Positions 31,410-42,969 of a stretch of 64,000 bases of DNA are shown here, in pieces. Under the pieces are notes generated by a model. It worked only from the letters and a program-made list of their open reading frames with translations, made no database searches and had not been told where the DNA came from. The stretch covers positions 17,087,518-17,151,517 of the forward strand of contig CM060953.1 of the NCBI GenBank assembly GCA_030765055.1, given 5' to 3'. The position numbers were made by a program, and so were the translations under genes. How positions within the stretch are numbered: position 1 is the stretch's first letter; each line of letters starts with the position of its first letter. The stretch is from Mantis religiosa (taxonomy: Eukaryota; Arthropoda; Insecta; Mantodea; Mantidae).

Positions 31410-31951
31410 TGTGACTCTGTGTGTTCGTAGAATCAAAGTTCCAAGTTACAGAAATTCCAAATGTTCTTTATTTCTGTAGAAATACGCTCTGTTCTATTCT
31501 TACAGTAGTAGCATTACGTCACATACACAATCACATTCTACCAAGGTCGATGACCACAACAACAGCGTTCTGATTACATCTGTTTACTACATCTGCTCTC
31601 TTTACAACACTCTACAACTGTTTACTCCTACTGCTCTGTTTACGACTGCCTCTTCACGAGTCGCCGCTTCCTTAAATACCTCATTGATAATTCGAGACTG
31701 TTCTGTAACAATCACTAGATTTTTCTGGAACAAACAACAAATCGAATGTTCTATAAAACAATCAAGACGTCGCCAGAATGTTTCAATTACCTTACTTATC
31801 TGTGTCAGTAAATCTTTTATCTCCGCTATCTTTATCTGTTTTTGTAGGCTCTTTATTTCCACACTCTCTGCCTATCAGTTCCTTTGTGTAAACAACCCTC
31901 GCGAACCCTTTTAGCGCGTACGCCGCCAGTAGTAAGAAGCGTTTTGGTCCA
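31410..31951 (-). mobile_element. solo LTR-like segment, type 3, copy 2
   Basis: TGTGACTCTGTGTGTTCG ... TTGGTCCA, with ATAT immediately before (31406-31409) and after (31952-31955). This 4-bp duplication, TG...CA ends and a minus-strand AATAAA (near 31467) support the LTR call. Confidence 0.65.
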
Positions 31952-32330
31952 ATATATATGTCAACAAATATTTTCCAAAATAAAACTTATAAAATCGATG
32001 CAGTAAACCCGAATAACAAATGATAATTTACGTGATGTACCGAGAGTGTCTATTTGAAATACATCACTAGATCTTTATGACACGTTACAAATAGAAGTGA
32101 AGTGGAATATGTTTCACAAATAACAAACTTACCTAAGGTATCGTAGACCAAAATAAATGGAACGTATATGTACTATTGCTTAATTTAGTAGTAGCCGGTA
32201 CTCCACTGACTCTGAACGAAGGTAAATTCCTTCACCTGTTCGACATTACGTCATGTGCTCTGCGGGTTGAATACTGAGACATCATACTTCTCCCTCATTG
32301 AGTACATGCTTGCCTATAGCCAGTTTAGTT
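31952..32330. other. sequence after LTR3, joined to a T fragment
   Basis: As 20356-20730. At 32330 (ccagtttagttcttaaagaac) it switches to T instead of K, a recombination joint. Confidence 0.4.
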
Positions 32331-32560
32331 CTTAAAGAACTTGACGTTGTAGGTTTATCTGCTTGTGAATTATGGTAAGAGACATTATATTTTGCTAGCA
32401 CTGAGTTAAGGGGTAAATTAGGATTTAACATTGTGATTAACCATTTAACATAATTACAGTATTCATTTGTTAATACATAATTGATAGGCATATGACTGTC
32501 ACTGTACATTACAGTCCACTGTACTTGGTAGGGGGGAGGGTTACTGAGTATCGGAGCTAC
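32331..32560 (-). pseudogene. DDE transposase remnant T5, truncated
   Basis: Keeps only the part around the second catalytic position (NSVLAKYNVSYHNSQADKP, Asp replaced by Tyr as in T2). The third-acid and C-terminal parts are missing. Confidence 0.7.
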
Positions 32561-32664
32561 AAAGAGACAAAAGAGAAAGGTACATGTCAACTCGCGGAAG
32601 ATGAAAATCAGTGTTCTGGAAACATTGCGCGACTGTACATGAAACTACTAATTTACAGGATACG

Positions 32665-32965
32665 ATTCTTTAAATCTTAATTAACCGTCAAGAGAGGAAT
32701 TTTGGTTGACAAGTAAATTGAGATAAAATTCCGTTCCTACTCCTTCTTGCTGTTCACAGATGGCTCCACCTGTAATATAATACCGCGGTGAAGAAAACTG
32801 CCAATTATTTACGAAGTTTTAAATTAAGTGTGTTTGTACTCTTCCAAGTGCATTAGGTTTATTTGATTATTACTTCACGAAAACAAACAATAATTAAAAC
32901 TTATTTTGATAGAAATTTGAACGAATAAATAATTCTGTGTCGGAATGGAAGACAGGCGTACAGAA
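32665..32965. repeat. K core copy 15
   Basis: Box at 32758. Almost identical to copy 7: the 60 bases starting at 32941 equal those starting at 15061. Confidence 0.85.
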
Positions 32966-33094
32966 CCACGGATAAAATAAAGGATTCTGAGTTTTTGTCT
33001 ATGGGTTTCTGTATTATCATAAGCGATTTCCAAGAACGAATTGAATTTCTTTACAATGAATTTGTTCTTTAGGAGCATAGAAGCATTTTCATTT

Positions 33095-34160
33095 GAAAAA
33101 GGTGTGTCGTCCTGGAATGTAAAACAATCGCGATATATGGAGCATGGGTTACCAGCTATTTCGACTTACAATTATATTAATCTTCGAAATATGTTACATA
33201 TTGAAGCAGTTATTTTAGATATTTTATGCTTTTCAGAGTAACAGTTGGAGGAATTGTAATGTTTAATAAAATAGACAAAATGTAAGGTGAGTTGTGTGTA
33301 ACCATGACAACCTCAAATGAGAGGAAATTGCTAGCTAAAAGTTTTACAGATCTTGCTTCTGCTTAAGAACGTCGTAGGAGAAAGACGTACATTTGTCTGT
33401 CCCAGATTATGCAGAATTATTGTAAGTGTGTATCTAAGATGAACAAATCGCATGTGTAAGAAAGAAATAGTTTTGGCTTTACTCTTCGTCAGATCATTGA
33501 AGTGTGAACATGTGTAATACCGATCTGCAAGTTCGCAGAATCTTAATCTGAAATGATTTAGTATTGAGTATTTTATAAATGGATATAATCTTAACATTGC
33601 GCCAAGGCATACTTCCTCAAGATTGACACATAAGGTGCTTGTCTTCCATCTTCAGCGCATTTTGTACCAAATTATTCAGCTTCAACATAAGGACCTGTTG
33701 TAGGAGATGGCAAAATACATTGAAAAACTCTGGCAAGGCAGTGAATTCAAATGCCAAGTTTAGTACTTAACCGACACACAGAGGTGAAAAGATTTATGAA
33801 TACGTACCACGTAAGTGATAAAGACAAGCCATTTTAGTTCTTAATTAAACTCCAGGGGAGAACTTTGATTCAAATTGACAAACGCTAATGTTCCCACGTC
33901 TTGCTGTCCACAGATGGCTCCACCTGTAATATCCTGCCACGTTGAAGAAAATTCGTAATTATTTGCAAATGTTTGATATGAACTGCATTTATACTCTTTG
34001 CTTATACTTTAACTTTGTTTGCAATTAACTGTATGAAAGTAAACGGTAATTATATTGTATATTGACACAATTTTGACCGCAAACGTAATTCTGTACAAGA
34101 ATGGATGTCTTCTGAGTTAAATATAAGAGCCACAATTTTGATAACTGTGTTTCATTGAAT
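33095..34160. repeat. L, insert I copy 2 (33208-33686), and K core copy 16
   Basis: Same split leader as at 15220. The minus frame in I is open for 88 codons here. K box at 33912, 1154 bp from copy 15. Confidence 0.8.
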
Positions 34161-34555
34161 GATTTGAATTATCTAGAGTTATATTGTAAATAATTTTGCT
34201 GTACAGTTATAGTACTTCGAGGTTTCCAACAAGCTTCTACCACATGAGTTTAGAATAATAACACGCTTCCGTTGCCCGTAGCTGTTATTGGCAACGCAAC
34301 ACTTCTAACTCTCTAATATTGAAATGAAAGCTTTGATGCGAATCTCTTACCTGTTTTCGCAGGTCATCAAAAGCAGTGATATCTCACTGTGCTAGCATCA
34401 CTCCGTCAAGAGTCACTGGATTTTTTATTTCATGTGTCGTTACTTACAGTCCACCTCCAACAAATTAAATCATATGGTTCCAGAAAGGTTTTTCACTTAC
34501 ACACAACTTAACAGAGTTAAACAATTTTGCCTTTAATCATATTTTATTTCTACCA
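34161..34555. repeat. P segment
   Basis: AGCAGTGATATCTCACTGTG at 34372. Variant tacttacagtccacctcc shared with 63350. Confidence 0.7.
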
Positions 34556-35215
34556 GGTTTGACATATCTTCATCTGTTGAATCATTGCCATCATCACTAT
34601 TTCCATTCCATTGTCTTCAAATAAAATTCTTTGAAATTTTTTCTTCCGTTAGTGTACTTTATTCTAATGGTGTTGTTTTATTTCATTCACATTATGACAT
34701 ACCTTTACCCATTTCAATTGTGCAGTTTGCTCAAATCGTTGGCGGCAGAAGATTTCGTCTTTCACTTTACAGGTGACATTTCTGAAGCATCCCATGTTTT
34801 GTTATCTGTCTACATAAAATTTATAGGATTTAGGTCCGGATGATAGGGAGGAAGCCTTAAGGTTTCATGATTATATTCAGATAATATTTGGTCAATCAAA
34901 GTGTTTTTCTAAGTCGGTTTGTCAGCTTACAATTATATTTTGGTAGTATTTTCATCCACAGGTTATTGTGATTTTGTAAGCAATAAAGCACATATCTTGT
35001 TAAAACAGCTGACGAAGGTGGTTTATCTACTTGTGTATTATGGTAAGTGACGTCATCTATTGTTAGCACCGAGTTAAGAGATAAATTAGAAATTAACATT
35101 ATGATTGACCATGTAACATAATTTCAGTATTCATTTGTTTATGGACACTTAATAGGAGTATGACTGTCATACAACATTACAGTCAATTGTATTTGAGGGA
35201 GGAGGTTCTCCCCGG
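34556..35215 (-). pseudogene. DDE transposase remnant T6
   Basis: Minus-strand 67-codon piece (35099-34896): NLSLNSVLTIDDVTYHNTQ, second catalytic Asp kept. Diverged subtype, shared with T10 at the window's right edge. Confidence 0.75.
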
Positions 35216-35329
35216 TAGAGGACATATTAGAGAAGAGTAAGAGCGTTTAGCCTGGGCTCGCTGAAGGTGAAGGTCAGCGTTCCGGAACTTTAGCGCGAGT
35301 TAACGTGAAACTACTAATTAACAGGATAC

Positions 35330-35680
35330 GATCCTTTAATTCTTAATTAATCGTCAAGAGAGGAACTTTGGTTAACAAACAAATTGACATATAGTATTCT
35401 GCTACGACCTCGCCTTCCTGTACATAGATGGCTCCACCTGTAATATGTAGCCGCGGTGAACAAAACTGGTAATTATTTTCAAAATTTTAAATCGAACAAT
35501 ATCTGTACTGTTGAATGTGACTTAGGTTTGTTTGCTTTATTCCTTATGAAAATAAACAATAATTAGAATCTATTTCGATACAAATATGACCTAAGAAATA
35601 TATCTGTGTGAGAATGAAAGTCCTCAAATTTAAGTATATTCTATACAACTTTTAGATATTTCCTCCGTGAGATGGTTTTA
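35330..35680. repeat. K core copy 17
   Basis: Box at 35426 (CATAGATGGCTCC, TAATATGTAGCCGCGG). Confidence 0.85.
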
Positions 35681-36690
35681 ATTCACTGTTTGCACTTTAA
35701 AACATTGTGGCATAGCAGCGTAACTATTAGTGGGACTATAAATGAGATTACGAAAGATCACACTTTCATTGCCCGTAGCTGTTATACATTTATTCCTTTT
35801 TCTTTACATAAATGATCGTATAATTTAATATCGTTAGTACTTATGGATGTAAAATAATTCGTGAGCTTTGTCTGCACCTTACTTGCTGTCACAAGGTTTA
35901 TTAAAGCTCACATAAAATAATAGTATCATAATCTGTAGTAATACAACGACTAGGATAATAAAAAATGACTACTGAGCCGTTCAAAGTAAATATTTACTTG
36001 TATACATTTACTGTTACGTTCTTGCTACGTGTCAAAGAGTTCATCTTGATGTTGGGGCTAAAGAGTTCATATTGTCTCACACGGTAGGAGTTACTGAAAT
36101 ATCTCTTATGATTTCCTTACCTATGTTGTCTCCATACTTCTACAGGATGTTAATTAACTACACCAAAATAATTTCAGAGGTTGTAGACATGACTACCATA
36201 AGCAAGTTGAGATAGGCAGTTTAGTCTGCGACTAAACTTAACGCAGTTATATTTTGATAAACCTGATTGGTATGAGATGCTGTTAAATTGGTAATTAAAC
36301 AAGATGGGTGAAAATATTGGATTATAGTGTCTTTAAAACTGCTTCCCGAATATAGAAGTACTGATTCTTACTAACTCGTTATTGACGTTCTCATGTTTTA
36401 ATGCTTCAAAAATGTCTCAAATCTCGAAATAAGCGCCTGCCAGTGCGACACTGAACAGTGACTTAATGCCTTCTTGTATCATGTATCCCACTCTAGTAGT
36501 GTTTCCCTTACAGTTATGATGGACCAATACGTAATGCCGAAGATTGGTACTCCAAATGTCATTGGTTCGATTCCTGTAATGTAGTTAATTGTTTCTACGA
36601 CTTGTGAATACATATCTCAGAAAAAAGTCTAACTGACGGAATAATAGCAGCACCTGAAATTATTCGACATTCATAAGGAATTTAAAATAA
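35681..36690 (+). repeat. hAT block E4, 5' part
   Basis: More diverged copy of the block at 17746; includes the forward invertible segment (36000-36200). The C-terminal hAT part is not present in this copy. Confidence 0.5.
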
Positions 36691-37265
36691 GACCTGAAGC
36701 AACGAATACGCTCACTTTGTTCTCGGGCAGGCAGGCAGTCAGGTGAAAAGATGATTAGATGTTAACGTTTCGGGAGTGTACATCTCTCCCAGCATCAGGA
36801 TATTTATAAAATATTATAAATACAAAATGGTAGAAAATTATTTTGATAACGACCATAGAGCCAATTTTCGAGAGACGACCATCTTAGCAAAATGAAACAG
36901 TTACTGGGAGCGGAGAATTAAAGAGGCTTTGGCGATTTCCTCTGAAAGGAGCACGCTGAATCGTGATGCTAGATTTCAGTTCAGCTCCTCGTGGAAGTCG
37001 GCCTTAAAATGGAAATCCATCGAATTAAGAAGCAAATATCAACACAGCTTGATATGTTAAGTAGTTACGTTTCTTTGACACAATTTTCTATACACACGCC
37101 ATATCCTGACCTGGCATTTAATTTACTGAAAACAGTCTTTTATTCAGTAATGCAAATTTTGATAGTGCTTTGTCTCTGCCTATTGTTCTGTTATAACTAG
37201 TATTTCATTTTGTGGTTATAACATTTTATAAATATCCTGAGGATGACTGGCTGCCCGAGAAGAAA
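36691..37265. mobile_element. unique ~575-bp insertion, possibly Penelope-related
   Basis: Absent from the other three E blocks, whose sequence joins across it (taaggaatt to acagagtacgacag). It begins with a hammerhead-like minus-strand motif (36768-36798) and ends with ccaatcctgaggatgactgg-like DNA, here atcctgaggatgactggctg. A 69-codon frame (36991-37200) is unrecognised; its end is hydrophobic (ILIVLCLCLLFCYN). Confidence 0.45.
36768..36798 (-). ncRNA. hammerhead-like motif (degenerate)
   Basis: Minus strand: CTGATG, then GGGAG paired with CTCCC, then GAAAC. The usual A after CUGAUG is replaced by CU. Stem I, stem III and cleavage site were not resolved. Confidence 0.3.
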
Positions 37266-37685
37266 ACAAGAAATGTTTACAGAGTACGACAGTCGTTTGT
37301 TCGCCGCTGTCATCTTTACACTGAAAACGTAGTCGGCATTTCGAGTAGTTTGTATAAATCTGATGTAAAGAGTTTCATTTACTTTTACTTTATGTAAGTT
37401 CGATCATACTTAACCACTTCGCATTTAGACGTACCGCATGTGAATGCATTAAGCAGGACTCAAACTTTGTTATAAGAAACTGTAATTAATTGCACTACAA
37501 GGTGAAATTTCTCCGGTATATACTTATATTCATACGAGAATTAACAGCTTGGACGAAACATAAAAAAACAACCAAACAAAGAATGCAAAAATATAAAACG
37601 TCAAGAAAAGTGGAGACTCTAACTGCTTTATCTTTCACTTCAAGGCTAATGTCATAACCATTTCGTCAGAGAGAATGCTCGTGTG
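37266..37685 (+). repeat. hAT block E4, resumed
   Basis: Continues the E sequence (gagtacgacagtcgtttgttcgcc) to gagagaatgctcgtgtgttg, then a deletion joins it to the K leader. Confidence 0.5.
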
Positions 37686-37689
37686 TTGT

Positions 37690-38125
37690 GTTGACAATTT
37701 CATGCAAAGCTCTGTATTTAAAAGCGCTGTTTAGTATTTAAACGACACACACGATCACGTCAAATGTTTTATAGTTATGTACCATTTACATTATAAAGAC
37801 TCGCTCTTTTAGTTCTTAATTAACCGCAAGGATGACAAATTTACAGATAGTAATGCTTCGACCGCGACTGGCCGTCCACAGATGGCTCCACCTGTAATAT
37901 CTTACCGCGGTGAAGAACACTGGCAATTATTTACAAAGTTTTAAAATGAACTATATTTGTACTGATGCATACACCTTAGGTTTATTATATTTTTACCTTA
38001 TGGAAATAAAAATTGATTACAATGTATTGTGATAGACATGTCACTGAAGAAATGATTTTGTGTGGGAATGAAAGTATTCTAATTTAAGTATATAATGTAC
38101 AATTTTTGGCAGATTTCCTGTATGC
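37690..38125. repeat. K core copy 18
   Basis: Box at 37880 with a complete TACCGCGGTGAAG. Confidence 0.85.
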
Positions 38126-38441
38126 TGGTTTTAATGAACTGGAAATTTGGGAAGGTTTGTTTGCTATATGATTATAACAGTAGTTCCCATGTTAGTACTT
38201 TACAAAATTGTAGGATAGCAGCATGACAAATAATCAGACTCTAAATGAAATTACGAAAAATCACACTCAAGTTGCTCGTAGCTGCAAAAAATCATATATC
38301 GTTATCACTTAACCATGCAACACCTTTCCTGACGATTTCAAATTACTTTAATAAGTTTTGTTAAAGCTCACATAAAAATAATTATTCTTATCTGTTGCAA
38401 TACAACAACTAGGATAATATAAAAGGAATACTTAGCCATTC
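38126..38441. other. P/E hybrid spacer
   Basis: Short pieces of P-like (ctaaatgaaattacgaaaaatc) and forward E sequence (caacaactaggataatata). No coding signal. Confidence 0.45.
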
Positions 38442-38620
38442 AACAATCTGTAGAGCTGCGGTAACCATGGAAACAAGGTAGATAAGAAACTAATGAGCTG
38501 TTTCAGTAATTCCTACAGTGAAAGTCAATATGAATTGTTTAGCCTCAACGAATAAATTTGACATGTTGCGAGATTGTTACAATAAATGTATACAAAGTCA
38601 AAAATATATTTAGATATAAA
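38442..38620 (-). repeat. hAT-associated segment inverted, copy 2
   Basis: Flanked on the left by forward E sequence (acttagccattcaa), then reverse-complemented (gagctgcggtaaccatgg ... atgtatacaaagtcaaa). Confidence 0.7.
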
Positions 38621-38636
38621 CTGTAAGATTTTTTCC

Positions 38637-39115
38637 AGTCGAGCGGGATGGCTGAGGCTGTTTCGTATGCGGTGCACATTCGGAATGTCCAGGTTTGAAT
38701 CCTGTGGCCGGTCTACCTGACCCATTCGAGATTACGGGAGTTTTACCAGGTCTTCAGTTGAATCCTGAGAAATTTAATTACCACCCTGTCCCTCCATTTC
38801 TCATCTGGTGGTCTGTTTAAGCGTAGAAGTATTAGCGGGTGTCTTGGTGCTGTATGGCACGATGATATCTTCTGGTGAACACATCCCCCTCCGAAAGGAC
38901 GGTCTCCGATTGGGTAGGGCAGTTTCCGGACTGTAGCAGCCTGAGTTTCCGGTTCTAATGGCCTGCCGGGTAGTTTCTAACTAGTAAAGTGGAGGAACCT
39001 TGCCATGTGTACTGTCGAGGCTCTTTGGATCGGCCACTCTATGCGTCCTCTCTCCTCATCCTTCCTCCCGGGATGCGCCACTTGGGAGCGTAGGTACAAT
39101 AGATCACGAGTGGGT
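38637..39115 (+). mobile_element. SINE-C copy 2
   Basis: GGGATGGCTGAGGCTG (box A-like), AGGTTTGAATCCTG (box B-like). Colinear with 8055-8535. Confidence 0.55.
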
Positions 39116-39277
39116 CCAGGACCGAATAAAATCCAACGCTGTGTGGTCAGATTTGTTTTATGTCTACTAGATCTTCCAGTTATAGGTGAGTGGTGTACAA
39201 TAAACAGAACGTCAGCCCTACTTTAGTAAATTCTAGATATGCCGTTCATTTGACACGAAATGAATGCTATACACATG
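39116..39277. repeat. R segment, filled by G2
   Basis: Stops at ctatacacatg, the G2 target duplication. Confidence 0.6.
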
Positions 39278-39760
39278 CCTCTCACCACCAAGGAGTTACC
39301 TAGATGTCCCAAAAGGGCGCCCGGCGCCTCTGTGGGACTTTCCATAGGGCAAGACCTAGTGAATAACTAGCCCCTCCATCTGGTCCTGTGGATTCAAGAA
39401 GGAACGGAAGTGGATATACCACATATGCGCGCCAACACCAAAGAGGAAGGCTACGGATTAAACTCGGTAGGTCCGCCTGGTCATCTAGCACACCTACTAG
39501 CTATGCTTGCTAGTACGCGGCAATATATGGCTTCCCTCAACCCCGTCCGGAGACGCACCCGATCTCCCACGGGTATCGGGAACCACTGTCCCTCGAGTCC
39601 AACCCAATCCGAACAACACCCATTCAGGGAGGGGCTCGAATATTCGGCCTGAGGTTCCTCTAGTGACGTCAGAGGTACCAAAAGTGCTGTGTGTCCGTAG
39701 CATCCGCACCTCGGGAGCAGAAGGGGACGGATCCCCTTCCTTACGGGGGCCATACACATG
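39278..39760. mobile_element. G2 element copy 2, with both ends defined
   Basis: 483 bp including the second copy of the flanking repeat ATACACATG (39269-39277 and 39752-39760). Empty site TTATACATGTATAG at 8708 and 45106. It starts cctctcaccaccaagg and ends acgggggcc; no A-tail or terminal inverted repeat. Minus frames of 92 and 106 codons overlap and are not believable as genes. Confidence 0.8.
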
Positions 39761-39954
39761 TCGTGTTTTAATTAAAATCCTTGGAGTCGTTTTTGAGAAA
39801 AGAAACTTGTTAAACAATTCCTATATATAAGTACTATGATACAATGAAGTTCAAAATTAATATAATCTCTAGTTGAACATATATTGCTAGTGTTTGCCTA
39901 GATCATATTTCGTTAGAACACTCCTAACATCCTCAGCTAATGTCGACTTGTACA
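39761..39954. other. spacer between G2 and G1
   Basis: R tail (tcgtgttttaattaaaatcc), empty SINE-A site at 39843 and the G1 left flank. Confidence 0.5.
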
Positions 39955-40384
39955 ACGAGGTCAACCGGAAAGTCTGAAGACTCCGGTCTCTATCAACCCG
40001 GAAGACATGGAAAATTTCGAGACTCTTTCCTTGGGGCAATACCTTTAGTCTAAGGAACCACCCACCCTCCCCCCCAACGCATCTGCAGACAGGTGGAAGT
40101 GGATACGCCACATACGCGCGTCAACACCGCAGGAAAGACTACCGAAAACCCCGGTGTGGCCACTTGGTGATCCAGCACACCTTCTACTGGCTCTGCAGGA
40201 TAGTCATCAGGATCTTTTGGGCAACCCTCTGCCATATCCTGGCGGCTGAGGCCTGGCCGGAGGTATCCAATCTCCAGCGGGTGTCGTGAACACACTGCCC
40301 CTCGGGTACAACTCAATCGGAAAAACTCCCCTTCGGGAGGGGCTCGAATCACGTCCTCTGAAGGGGATGGATCCGCTCTGTACA
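39955..40384. mobile_element. G1 element copy 3
   Basis: TGTACA on both sides (39949-39954, 40379-40384). Contains ctccccttcgggaggggc at 40327, which folds as CTCCC/GGGAG around CTTC. Confidence 0.78.
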
Positions 40385-40470
40385 GGGGGTTTTGATTCGA
40401 TGAGCTCCTTGGAGGTGATAGTGGCGTCTCCGTGGTTTCTTGATAAACTTGAAGTTCTGAATCTTTATCC

Positions 40471-40722
40471 GCGGAGTGGCTGATTTTTCAAACCGCTCTA
40501 CTCTCACCGAAGCTTCCCGAGTTCGATCCTATGCGACCGCAAGGTGAGATTTGTGGTTGACAACACGGTACTGGAACGACTTTTCTCCGGTGACTCCAGT
40601 TTTCTTCCACCATCTGATTACACTAGTACTCCATCTTCACTTCATGTAACATCAATGTCATCGCCTGCGTTGCCGTATGTAGTAAAAGCGGGTGCTGAAC
40701 ACTACACATTACATTTTACGTC
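40471..40722 (+). mobile_element. SINE-B copy 8
   Basis: ATCCGCGGAGTGGCTGAT, GAGTTCGATCCTATGCGACC; ends ACATTACATTTTACG. The A box is decayed. Confidence 0.8.
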
Positions 40723-40759
40723 CCCTTCAAAGGTGTTGACGAAATTGGACAGTTTTCCT

Positions 40760-40972
40760 TCATACTGCGTGGTTAATGCAGTTGTACCCTGGACGCTTTT
40801 TAATAAATTGATATCTTGTTCTATATCGTGATTCTTGTTTCATTAATGGTACGCTACTGCCGATATTTCTGTTCTTTATATTTCTAAAATAGTCCTTAAG
40901 CCTAATGTTCAACTTCCTTTTAGTTTTTCCCGTATAAAAGTTGTCACAGCCTTTGCAGTTTACCTGATACAT
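40760..40972 (-). pseudogene. Penelope-like GIY-YIG domain, longest open copy
   Basis: 70 codons open: MYQVNCKGCDNFYTGKTKRK, then LNIRLKDYFRNIKNRNIGSS. The first half matches the Penelope GIY-YIG core with YTG in place of YIG and Arg of the R..E motif present but Glu lost (RLKDYF). Upstream RT is absent, and it sits beside SINE-B like the other fragments. Confidence 0.7.
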
Positions 40973-41064
40973 AACTGAGTTTCTGTCTGTGTCGTTTTAC
41001 TTTATATTATATGATTTCAAAAGATATTGTACATTGAATTTGCCCTGTAGGGCGAAAGGAAAAT

Positions 41065-41635
41065 GCGTAGCCCTGGGATGGTAAACACTAGCAATATATG
41101 GAGCATAGAGCACTAATTATATTAATTTAAAATAAATGTTACACATAAGGACCTGTTGTCCGAGAGGGTAAATTTCATTAAAAACTTCATGCAAAGCGCT
41201 GTATTTAAATGCCCTGTTTAGTATTTAACTGACATGCACGCACACAGAATCATGTGAAATGTTTTATAACTATGTACCATGTAACGTTATAAAGACACGC
41301 TCTTTTAGTTCTTAATTAACCGCCAGGTTGACTAAACAATTGAAAGATAGTAATGGCCCTACCTCGTCTTGCCGTCCACAGATGGCTCTACTTGTAATAT
41401 CCTACCGCGGTAAAGAAAATTTGTAATTATTTACAAAGATTTAAAATGAAATGTGTGTATAATGTTTGTACGTGCATTGAGTTTATTCGCGTATCACTGA
41501 TTAAAAGTAGATGGTAATTAGAATGTATTTTGATATAATTTTGACATAAGAAATTATTTTGTATGAGAACGGAAGTCATCTGAATTAAATATATAAACCA
41601 CAAACTTTCTAACTTTATTTCATGGTATCAATGAA
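41065..41635. repeat. L leader and K core copy 19
   Basis: L near 41068; box at 41380. End caaactttctaactttatttcatgg is the clean empty version of the jockey target. Confidence 0.85.
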
Positions 41636-42111
41636 CTTATGGTACTAAACTGTTGAAAGCAGTTTTGTTGTGCAATTATTGTGTGGTTAAGTTGACAGCT
41701 TGACTAGTAATAGAGTCTGGAATGAAATCGCGGTGCCTTATCCGTAGCTGCTATGGAGCGGGCTGTGGTTCTTAAACACTTCAATATTTACATGACAACT
41801 TATATGGGAGTCTCTTATCTGCTTTCCCAGGCCTTCAAAAGTACAGATATCACACTGCGAGTTCACGCATTGTTTATTTCATCTGTCGGTACTGAGCGAT
41901 GCCGTGCAGTCAGTCTCCAACAAATTAAGTAATATAGTTCCAGAAAATTTTTTTACACACAAACTAACACTGGACTTTACAATTTTGCCTTTAATGGTAT
42001 TATAGTTCTTCTACGCTGACATATCTTCATCTGTTGAGTCATTATCACAGTCATCCTCGACACTGTTCCCTTCACATATCACTTACAATTTTTTCTTACT
42101 TTAGTGCATAC
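41636..42111. repeat. P segment with T C-terminal scrap
   Basis: P to ~41990, then ~110 bp of T end (atcttcatctgttgagtcat) fused directly to the next K. Loss of the rest of T explains the short 824-bp interval. Confidence 0.65.
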
Positions 42112-42460
42112 TCTGTTAGTTCTTAATTAACCGCCAGGAGAGCAACATTAATTGTAAAACATATTGTCACATAGTAATCTTCCAACCGCGGCTTGCGGTT
42201 CACAGATGGCTACACTAGTATTAGCCTACTGCGCTGAAGAAAATTTATTATTATTTATAATTTTTTATGTAAATTGGTATTTATACTCTCTGCATATACT
42301 TTACCTTTGTTTGCTTTTAACTATGTGAGAGTATACAGTAATTAGAATGTATATTGATGCAAATTTGACTGAAGAAGTAGTTCTGTACGAGAATAGAAGT
42401 TATTTGAATTAAATATGTAAGACACAATTTTTATAACTACTTCATTGCATGATTTGAATA
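42112..42460. repeat. K core copy 20
   Basis: Box at 42204 (AGATGGCTACACTAGTATTAGCC). Relative of copy 2 (gagaatagaagttatttgaa). Confidence 0.82.
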
Positions 42461-42735
42461 CAGAAAATAGATTGTTACAAAGGTTTTTTGCTGTACAATT
42501 AAAGTACCCTGAGATTTGCAACTCAGTGCGATCACAACATGACTAGTAATGGTGTTTGGAATAAAATCGAGCTTCCGTTGCCGTACATGCTATGGGCCAA
42601 GCCATGGTTCTTGAACACTGAAATATTTCAATGAAAGCTTTTATGCGAGTTACTTAGCAGATTTCCCTGTCCTCCAATGTCAGTGGTATCTCACTGCGAT
42701 GACTTCACCCTCTGAAGAATCTGTGGATTTGTGTA
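42461..42735. repeat. P segment
   Basis: CATGACTAGTAATGG; TCAGTGGTATCTCACTGCGA at 42679. Same right boundary as the P next to the two Penelope remnants. Confidence 0.7.
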
Positions 42736-42895
42736 TAAAGACTAAAATTGAGTCATACTTTTTAAAACTTGAAACTTCCCACACGTCCTTTGACAAAATC
42801 AGGAACGTTTCCGAAACAGTTGCAGTTTCATCGTCAGCTGATTAGCAACTCCCACGGTTGTTCTCTGAAACAACAATATATATTGTTCTCTGAAA
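42736..42895 (-). mobile_element. Penelope 3'-terminal fragment without ORF
   Basis: Matches 2760-2890 and 58560-58690 (gactaaaattgagtcatact ... agctgattagcaactccc), which lie 3' of Penelope coding remnants. Only the hammerhead-bearing end is left here. Confidence 0.6.
42808..42837 (-). ncRNA. hammerhead-like ribozyme core
   Basis: Minus strand: CTGACGA (42837-42831, fits CUGANGA), stem II TGAAAC/GTTTCG around TGCAACT, then GAAA (42811-42808). Downstream ACGTTCC (42809-42803) can pair with GGACGT near 42787-42782 as stem III. The residue after that stem would be G, which hammerheads do not normally cleave, and stem I was not resolved, so activity is doubtful. Penelope-like elements are known to carry hammerheads in their terminal repeats. 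Confidence 0.45.
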
Positions 42896-42969
42896 CGACA
42901 GTATATATTCTTTCAAAAGCTGTGGTACCCAGAGCTTATTCCGTGGGCAAAGTAATATGTTCTTCTGGA

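Noticed and set aside
37236..37262. Plus-strand hammerhead at the right end of the E4 insertion
   Set aside because: CTGAGGA fits the core but no acceptable stem II leads to the following GAAA; mentioned only as a hint.
39481..39830. Overlapping 92-107-codon frames in G1 and G2 as genes
   Set aside because: Frames exist on both strands, differ in start and length between copies, and often extend into flanking DNA. The DNA is GC-rich and stop-poor.
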